NCBI RefSeq assembly: GCF_001420715.1 | Contig: NZ_LJJC01000004.1 | Coordinates: forward strand, 124,149 to 188,148 | Length of the DNA: 64,000 nt | Direction: 5' to 3' | Source of the DNA: Heyndrickxia shackletonii | GTDB lineage: Bacteria > Bacillota > Bacilli > Bacillales > Bacillaceae_C | Part shown: positions 58,863 through 64,000 of the stretch, piece by piece | Position numbering within the stretch: position 1 is the first letter of the stretch | Layout of the letters: every line of letters begins with the position of its first letter | Notes under the pieces: generated by a model | Seen by the model: the letters and a program-made list of their open reading frames with translations, nothing else | The model's database searches: none | Told to the model about the DNA's origin: nothing | Made by a program: the position numbers and the translations under genes

Positions 58863-59624
58863 TTGAAAGGCAGATTAGCATTGTTTGATATATCTAATAT
58901 AGAAAAATTTTTCCAAGGAACATTTAAAGTGTTGAACGGACTACCTCGATATGTTGCTTTAGAAGAAAACGAGGCGCAACCGGATCCCGATTTTAAAGAA
59001 AAAATAAGTCATCTGGTAGAAGCTGGGGAAGTCAATAAATTACATTATATAAGTGTGTTAATTCAAAAATCGAACCATGACTACATGAGTATCCTCGTAA
59101 ACAATGGATTTCAATATAGATCATCCATTTTGGAATATACAAAAGAATTAGGGAGCGTAGATGAATATCCACCCCCTTTTCAGTGGAAATCTTTAAAGGA
59201 TGTGCTCTCAGAAGAAGAATTTAAGAATATTTGGGAGCGGTGCATGCTTTTTTCGGATAACAAGCCTTCCACTTTATCGATGAATCAGCATCTAGATTCT
59301 GTAAAAACCGAATTAGGGGATAATTGGAGAAATTCCTGCCGTGTTTTTATAAATGAAGAAAATCCGATTGCGGTTGTTATCCCTCATATTGAACCTGGCA
59401 CCACAGATGAAGGCAGGTTATTTTACTTTGGAATCATTCCGGAAGAGCGGGGGAAAGGGCTAGGTTCTATTCTGCATAAACAGTCATTACGGTTTCTAAA
59501 AGAAATCGGTGCCACATATTATGTTGGAGGAACTCATTCAACAAATATAAAAATGCAACATATTTTCAAAAGTAATGGCTGTCGTCTGAAATCAGAGATG
59601 GAATCTTACTATAAATATTTTTAA
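58863..59624 (+). CDS. GNAT-family N-acetyltransferase (253 aa)
   Basis: The C-terminal half has the acetyl-CoA loop in GIIPEERGKGLGSILH and the following HSTNIKMQHIFKSNGC helix. The N-terminal half (~140 residues) looks like a degenerate second GNAT repeat. The substrate is unknown. The TTG start has AAAAGGA upstream. It is 4 nt from the next gene, so the two are probably one operon. Confidence 0.85.
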   Translation: MKGRLALFDISNIEKFFQGTFKVLNGLPRYVALEENEAQPDPDFKEKISHLVEAGEVNKLHYISVLIQKSNHDYMSILVNNGFQYRSSILEYTKELGSVDEYPPPFQWKSLKDVLSEEEFKNIWERCMLFSDNKPSTLSMNQHLDSVKTELGDNWRNSCRVFINEENPIAVVIPHIEPGTTDEGRLFYFGIIPEERGKGLGSILHKQSLRFLKEIGATYYVGGTHSTNIKMQHIFKSNGCRLKSEMESYYKYF

Positions 59625-59628
59625 TGGG

Positions 59629-61320
59629 GTGTGGAAAATAGGAATGTCCGATTATTATCAGAAGCTAAGGGAAAAAGTGGGGAACGAATTGATTTTTATG
59701 CCAAGTGTAGCGGCAATTATTCGAAATGAAGCAGGGGAGATTTTATTCCAAAACAAAGGGAATGGAGAAAAGTGGAGTCTCCCTGCAGGAGCAATCGAGC
59801 CTGGTGAAGCACCTGCAGAAGCAGTTGTTCGTGAAGTGTGGGAGGAAACAGGGCTGCATGTAGTTCCTAAAAAGCTTTTAGGAGTGTTTGGCGGGAAGGA
59901 TTTTCGATACCAGTATCCGAATGGTCATAAAGTAGAATATAATGTATTTCTGTTTGAGTGTGATGTTAAAGATGGCGAGCTAAACCCGATTGACGGAGAA
60001 ACGGCTGAGTTACGGTACTTTAATGCAGAACAAATGCCGGAGCTTGCTTTACCTTATCCTAAATCTATATTTTTACTGAAAAATCATGAAGAAACTTATT
60101 TTCAATGGAAGGACGACTCCTTGAAAAAGAAAGATACCTACGATAAATTAGCAGAGGATATAACAAATTTGTCCCAGCACTGGCCAGCATTTGAAGCAGT
60201 TGCCTTTGCTTTTTATGATCAAGAAAAAGTTTATCTGTATCGTCACCCAACATTCACAGAACAGGTTTTTCCATGGAATGAACAATTTCTGGGGGACACC
60301 ATTATACTATTTGAAGATTATCCAACCGCCATTGCTTGTGTAGAACACTATGATACTATAGAAGGCTTATACTCCATCCTTGCCCACGAATTATTTCATG
60401 GCTTCCAATATGTCAAAGGGGAAAAGCGATTTCCGGACGAAATGTTAGGGGTATCCTATCTATTGATAGAGGAAAATGTGGAATTAAGGAATCAGGAAAG
60501 ATTTCATCTTTATCAGGCGTTAGTAGGGACTGAGGAAGATCGGATAAAACATCTTCAGAATTTCGTTGGACTGAGGGAAAAAAGAAAAAGTCTTATTGGG
60601 GAGTATATTCAATATGAAACCAAGCTGGAAACAGTGGAGGGACCTGCTTATTATATAGAATTAAAAACTTATGCTGAGAAAAGCTCGCTTCCATATGAGA
60701 AAGTACTAGAAAAATATAGTGGTTATCTATTAAACAAAGAAGATGCTAGCATACATCTCAGAAAAAGCTGCTGTGGTTCTGGTTTATTTCTCAGCCTGCT
60801 ATTGGATGAACTTTCACCTGAATGGAAGGAAAGTTTTTTTGAGTCGAATCACACGTTATATGATTTATTAAAAAAGCACGTGGGTCACGAAATCCTTCAA
60901 ATAGAGGAGGTTTCCATTTCGGACGAAACGAAAACCATTGTGGAAATGGTTAAAAACAGCAAAGAAGCGAAATTTAAAGAATTCGAAGCAAAAAAGGGGT
61001 ATCATCTTGTTTTGGAAGGCGATATGAAATCCGCTTTGATTGATCCAATGAATATCGTAAAAAGTGAAAATAAACTATTACACAAAAACTTTTTGAAAGT
61101 AAAAGTGAATGATAAAGAATATCTATTTCAACAGCCGGTGGTCGCTTATACTAACGAAAATAGCCGGGGAATATCGAAACTCCATGTCATACTGGATGAA
61201 AAGCCGGTTGTAAAGGACGGTTTCCTTTTACTTAAGGACGTGGGGGAATTCGAGGGTTCTTTCTATCAAGAGGATACTGTTTTTCATCTCAAATTGGATG
61301 ATGTGACCAAGAAATTTTGA
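59629..61320 (+). CDS. Nudix hydrolase fused to an HExxH metallopeptidase-like region (563 aa)
   Basis: Residues ~25-170 form a Nudix domain; the box is G54-x5-E60-x7-REVWEETG, complete. The remaining ~390 residues are not Nudix. They carry AHELFHGFQ with HExxH at 253-257, followed by EENVEL some 25-30 residues on, like a gluzincin-type zinc protease, and a beta-rich C-terminal ~100 residues. Usual Nudix length is ~150-200 aa. There is no stop or ribosome binding site at the junction, so this is a true fusion. GTG 59629 or ATG 59644 may be the start. Confidence 0.85.
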   Translation: MWKIGMSDYYQKLREKVGNELIFMPSVAAIIRNEAGEILFQNKGNGEKWSLPAGAIEPGEAPAEAVVREVWEETGLHVVPKKLLGVFGGKDFRYQYPNGHKVEYNVFLFECDVKDGELNPIDGETAELRYFNAEQMPELALPYPKSIFLLKNHEETYFQWKDDSLKKKDTYDKLAEDITNLSQHWPAFEAVAFAFYDQEKVYLYRHPTFTEQVFPWNEQFLGDTIILFEDYPTAIACVEHYDTIEGLYSILAHELFHGFQYVKGEKRFPDEMLGVSYLLIEENVELRNQERFHLYQALVGTEEDRIKHLQNFVGLREKRKSLIGEYIQYETKLETVEGPAYYIELKTYAEKSSLPYEKVLEKYSGYLLNKEDASIHLRKSCCGSGLFLSLLLDELSPEWKESFFESNHTLYDLLKKHVGHEILQIEEVSISDETKTIVEMVKNSKEAKFKEFEAKKGYHLVLEGDMKSALIDPMNIVKSENKLLHKNFLKVKVNDKEYLFQQPVVAYTNENSRGISKLHVILDEKPVVKDGFLLLKDVGEFEGSFYQEDTVFHLKLDDVTKKF

Positions 61321-61332
61321 TTTGTGTTCAAA

Positions 61333-61360
61333 ATGAGCTCAGGGATATCCCTGAGCTCAT
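61333..61360. terminator. Perfect 28-nt palindromic terminator
   Basis: ATGAGCTCAGGGAT and its exact inverse form a palindrome between convergent genes, followed by AAATTTTC (plus) and TTTTGAAC (minus). Confidence 0.75.
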
Positions 61361-61367
61361 AAATTTT

Positions 61368-61544
61368 CTATTTGATTTTCCCCTTAGACTTTTTCTTGTT
61401 TTCTATATACACCCATAAATAATAGATTCCCCAAAAAACTATTATGGTTAAAAAAGCCAAACTTGACTGGTGAAAATAAAGTATGAAAATCAAACCAATC
61501 AAGAGAGCGGGAGGCATTAGAATAAAATACTTTTTCCAGTGCAT
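61368..61544 (-). CDS. Small two-helix membrane protein (58 aa)
   Basis: Start at ATG 61544 (MHWKKYFIL), with AAAGGA 6 nt upstream; the longer frame lacks a ribosome binding site. Two membrane helices (about 6-24 and 29-47) are followed by a basic tail ENKKKSKGKIK. It lies 25 nt after the MFS gene and is likely in the same transcript. No family known. Confidence 0.7.
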   Translation of the reverse strand: MHWKKYFILMPPALLIGLIFILYFHQSSLAFLTIIVFWGIYYLWVYIENKKKSKGKIK

Positions 61545-61569
61545 AATATTCCTTTCTGATGATAAGTTA

Positions 61570-62787
61570 TTATATTGATTCCTCAAATCGACTGCTTAAC
61601 TCATTCTCTAGTCTGCTCAACTTCGGATGAACCCAAAAGTAAACGGCGAAACCGAAGTACCCAAGACAAGCCAAGTAGAGTACGAGATAACTTGATGTTA
61701 ATTGCCCCAGCAGTCCTCCTAAAAAGAATCCAATTGGGCTTAAGGAACCGAGCAGTGATGATAAGAAGGTAAATCCTGTTCCTAAGTATTCTTCCGGCAA
61801 GTTGACTTGAATTAAAGTTTGAATGTAGATCCCCATGATTCCAATCCCTAACCAAGCCAGACCGAAGAAAATATAAGGAACAATAAACTGATTGACGGTA
61901 ACCATTGCCAGTAACCATGAAGTACCGGAAATCAGTGAGGTTAAAGGCAGAACCCGGTTTAAAGGCATTTTCTCCAACCTGCTCGATAAAATCGTCCCAA
62001 CGATGGACCCGATGGACATGGAAGTCAGCCAGAAACCATATTTTACGGATGTGTTGGAAATCACCGGCAACATCGCTAATCCCATTGTTGCCAAAACATT
62101 AATCCCAATCACACCAAACAAAATACTTAATAATGTTTTCTGCCTCTTTACCACTCGAAATCCATCTGCAAAATCCTTCTTATACTGCTTGAAAAAATGA
62201 TTTGTAGTTGCTTCGCTTTCCCTCTTCGACGCAGGGACTTTTAGATAAAACAAGAACAGCATCCCTGTAAAAATAAGCAAAACACTATTCGAGATATAAA
62301 TTACCCCCAAGCCAACGAAGGCGATCAATATACCGGATATCGCATCGCAAATGATATCCAATGTTTGATACGAAAAGGCAAAAATCGAATTTACCTTTGC
62401 TAGCTTATCACGCGAAGCCAAACGTTCAATTAAAGCATTTTCCGTTGGATAGGTCGCCTCTGAAAAAGTTAAGGACAAAAACATTAACAAAAACAGAACG
62501 GGGAGCCATAGGCTTTCTGCATAATACAAAATGGAGATAATGCTGATAAATAGTCCTTGCCCAATGGACGCAAAAAATAAGATCCTCCGTTTAGAAAACC
62601 GGTCAATAATCGGACCGTAAAGAAACTGAATTGTTATCGGCAATATGGCGATAGCACTCGTGATACCAATTAGCAAGGAAGAATCAGTTGTGTTTTTTAC
62701 ATACCATATGGTTGCAATTTTATAAAAGCTATCCGAAAAGTTAGTTAAAATTCTTCCTAATAATAGAACGAACAATGGTTTACTCAT
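61570..62787 (-). CDS. MFS exporter (MefA/MFS_3-like)
   Basis: A 405-aa transporter with 12 predicted helices. GRILTNFSDSFYKIATIWYV at the start, YGPIIDRFSKRRIL in loop 2-3 and PTENALIERLASRDKLAKVNS are typical of the macrolide-efflux-like MFS_3 group, though most members export unknown compounds. CGGAGGAG lies upstream. An inverted repeat lies in its promoter. Confidence 0.9.
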   Translation of the reverse strand: MSKPLFVLLLGRILTNFSDSFYKIATIWYVKNTTDSSLLIGITSAIAILPITIQFLYGPIIDRFSKRRILFFASIGQGLFISIISILYYAESLWLPVLFLLMFLSLTFSEATYPTENALIERLASRDKLAKVNSIFAFSYQTLDIICDAISGILIAFVGLGVIYISNSVLLIFTGMLFLFYLKVPASKRESEATTNHFFKQYKKDFADGFRVVKRQKTLLSILFGVIGINVLATMGLAMLPVISNTSVKYGFWLTSMSIGSIVGTILSSRLEKMPLNRVLPLTSLISGTSWLLAMVTVNQFIVPYIFFGLAWLGIGIMGIYIQTLIQVNLPEEYLGTGFTFLSSLLGSLSPIGFFLGGLLGQLTSSYLVLYLACLGYFGFAVYFWVHPKLSRLENELSSRFEESI

Positions 62788-62803
62788 CTGTTTTCTCCTC
62801 CGA

Positions 62804-62833
62804 TATAAAAATTTTGTATAAAAAATTTTTATA
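62804..62833. promoter_or_regulatory. Perfect inverted repeat upstream of the MFS gene
   Basis: TATAAAAATTTT (62804-62815) and AAAATTTTTATA (62822-62833) have perfect 12-nt arms with a 6-nt centre, just before the ribosome binding site. A likely operator for an unlinked repressor. Confidence 0.5.
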
Positions 62834-63056
62834 ACGGGGGTCCTCGGATTCAGTGTTAATGATCTGCAAAATTCAAGTAACGAGTGGCAATCATTCTAGA
62901 AAATCTCCTTCCTCTTTTTTTGTCTTATTATTTCATTTATTTTCCAATTGTTCGAATTAAAATCGTAAAATTTATAAAATATTTTTTATTTATAATATTC
63001 ACTATACATACAAAAACAATTGTAGTAAAATTTTACCATCAAAGGAGGGGGCGAAA

Positions 63057-63590
63057 TTGGATTTTGAATATATCATTCGCTCGGAAACGCCAGCTGATTA
63101 TGAAAAAATTCGCTTACTACATTATTTTGCGTTCGGAAATAAACTAAATGAAGCAAATTTAGTTCAAGCTATCCGGAAAAGTGAACTATTTATACCAGAA
63201 TTATCTCTCGTTGCGGTGAAAGACGGAGACGTCATTGGACATATTTTGTTTAGCAAAATTTTCATAGAAACAAATGAAGGGGAGATTCCGACTATTGGGC
63301 TTGCGCCAATGTCGGTAAAACCGGAATACCAAGGAATCGGAATTGGGTCGGAACTTGTTAAGGCGGGGTTGCGGGCTTGTGGTGAGCTAGGCTATTCTCA
63401 TATATTTGTACTCGGACATCCGGATTTCTATCCTAAATTTGGGTTTGTTCCTTCGCAAACCTCGTTCGGAATTGAATGTCCTTATAATGTGGAGGACCCA
63501 AATTTTATGGCGATCGAGTTGAAGGAAGATTCTTTACAGGGAATCAAGGGGAAGGTGAAATATCCACCTACGTTTGAAACGGTATCTTAA
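63057..63590 (+). CDS. YhbS-like GNAT acetyltransferase
   Basis: A 177-aa protein of the predicted N-acetyltransferase YhbS group. It opens IIRSETPADYEKI, has PMSVKPEYQGIGIGSELVKAGL as acetyl-CoA loop, and VLGHPDFYPKFGFVPS as the characteristic C-terminal stretch. A TTG start with a strong AAAGGAGGGGG 5-6 nt upstream. The target is unknown. Confidence 0.92.
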   Translation: MDFEYIIRSETPADYEKIRLLHYFAFGNKLNEANLVQAIRKSELFIPELSLVAVKDGDVIGHILFSKIFIETNEGEIPTIGLAPMSVKPEYQGIGIGSELVKAGLRACGELGYSHIFVLGHPDFYPKFGFVPSQTSFGIECPYNVEDPNFMAIELKEDSLQGIKGKVKYPPTFETVS

Positions 63591-63612
63591 ATAAAAGCTG
63601 TTTTCACAATAT

Positions 63613-63645
63613 AAATCCTAAGCTGGTCAGGATTTAGGGAATCTT
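63613..63645 (+). terminator. Weak terminator after the YhbS-like gene
   Basis: AAATCCT-(9 nt)-AGGATTT, then AGGGAATCTTTTCTT. The U-run is displaced. Confidence 0.4.
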
Positions 63646-63724
63646 TTCTTATAAAGTTTCTCCATTTATAACCAAGGACTTCCCTATACAAATGCAACAA
63701 AGTTTAAGAAAAGAGGTGTTATTT

Positions 63725-64000
63725 ATGTCATTTCCTATTTTAGAAACAGAACGATTAATGCTTAAGGAAATCACCGAAGAATACACAGGGGCAATCTATG
63801 ATATTTTTTCACGGGAAGAGGTAACTCGCTATTATGGAATGATACCTTTTCAGGAAGAGGAACAGGCTCAAAAGATGGTACATTCCTTTTCAAGGAATTT
63901 TGAAGAAAAGCGTGGGATTCGCTGGGGAATGATTTTAAAAGAAACAGGTGAATACATAGGAAGTGTCGGATTAAATAATCTTGTTATCACGAGCAAACGT
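63725..64000 (+). CDS. GNAT acetyltransferase, RimJ/RimL type (partial, cut by window end)
   Basis: The first 92 residues only. MSFPILETERLMLKEIT, the FQEEEQAQKMV segment and GEYIGSVGLNNL match the RimJ/RimL group. GAGGTG lies upstream of the ATG. The acetyl-CoA loop should lie just beyond the edge. Confidence 0.88.
   Translation, partial: MSFPILETERLMLKEITEEYTGAIYDIFSREEVTRYYGMIPFQEEEQAQKMVHSFSRNFEEKRGIRWGMILKETGEYIGSVGLNNLVITSKR

Overview
The window looks like chromosome of a low-GC, endospore-forming Bacillaceae bacterium (Bacillus/Neobacillus-like). The evidence is strong AGGAGG-type ribosome binding sites, frequent TTG and GTG starts, CsoR-type copper control, a T-box and a c-di-AMP (ydaO) riboswitch, a GerAB-type spore permease, GerPA/GerPF-like small spore proteins and a hut operon. 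No rRNA, tRNA, CRISPR or phage genes were seen. The only clear mobile element is one group IIC intron.

Layout. 0-6 kb: hypotheticals, a GC-rich AraC regulator beside an SDR oxidoreductase, a DJ-1/PfpI protein with an extra C-terminal domain, and a DUF2306 membrane protein. 6-9.3 kb: copper resistance (csoR-copZ-copA) with G-tract operators. 9.4-13.5 kb: a GNAT, a DinB-like protein, a PadR-DUF1700-DUF4097 operon and a DUF6157 protein. 13.5-20 kb, minus strand: the high-affinity potassium system, read as riboswitch, two tiny membrane ORFs, kdpF, kdpA, kdpB, kdpC and a KdpD stub without a kinase domain. 20-25.2 kb: a catabolic operon of family III CoA-transferase, HMG-CoA lyase, GntR/FCD regulator and MFS transporter. 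25.3-27.2 kb: the intron, sitting just after the operon terminator.

27-34.5 kb: a beta-lactamase-fold serine hydrolase, GerAB permease, Hsp20, three tandem GerPA-like genes, an AraC/GyrI regulator, a cysteine-free HesB-like protein and a PCYCGC lipoprotein. 34.7-39.6 kb: a symporter remnant, then a T-box (apparent Met specifier) controlling a SAM hydrolase and a complete ECF transporter. 40-48 kb: CcdC-like protein, YesN-like response regulator, YkgJ-like protein, hutU-hutI-hutG and a TauE/SafE permease. 48-52 kb: an autoregulated ECF sigma factor with a probable anti-sigma partner, a DUF1835/DUF3658 protein, a nucleotidase and an NlpC/P60 hydrolase. 52-58.5 kb: FMN reductase, pirin, a TetR-MBL-DUF2568 operon with three operator palindromes, and an OpuF-type osmoprotectant transporter whose permease-binding-protein gene appears to start with ATT. 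58.5-64 kb: a 21-nt-period repeat tract, acetyltransferases, a Nudix-HExxH fusion, an MFS exporter and a partial GNAT.

The points most worth a second look are: the Met T-box / SAM hydrolase / ECF module (possible S-adenosylmethionine or methionine-precursor scavenging); the CoA-transferase / HMG-CoA-lyase / MFS operon (possible 3-hydroxy-3-methylglutarate use); the kdp operon under a c-di-AMP riboswitch with extra leader structure and micro-ORFs; and two copies of a four-arm palindromic element with identical 51-59-51 nt geometry. Functional statements rest on motif recognition by eye. No database search was run.
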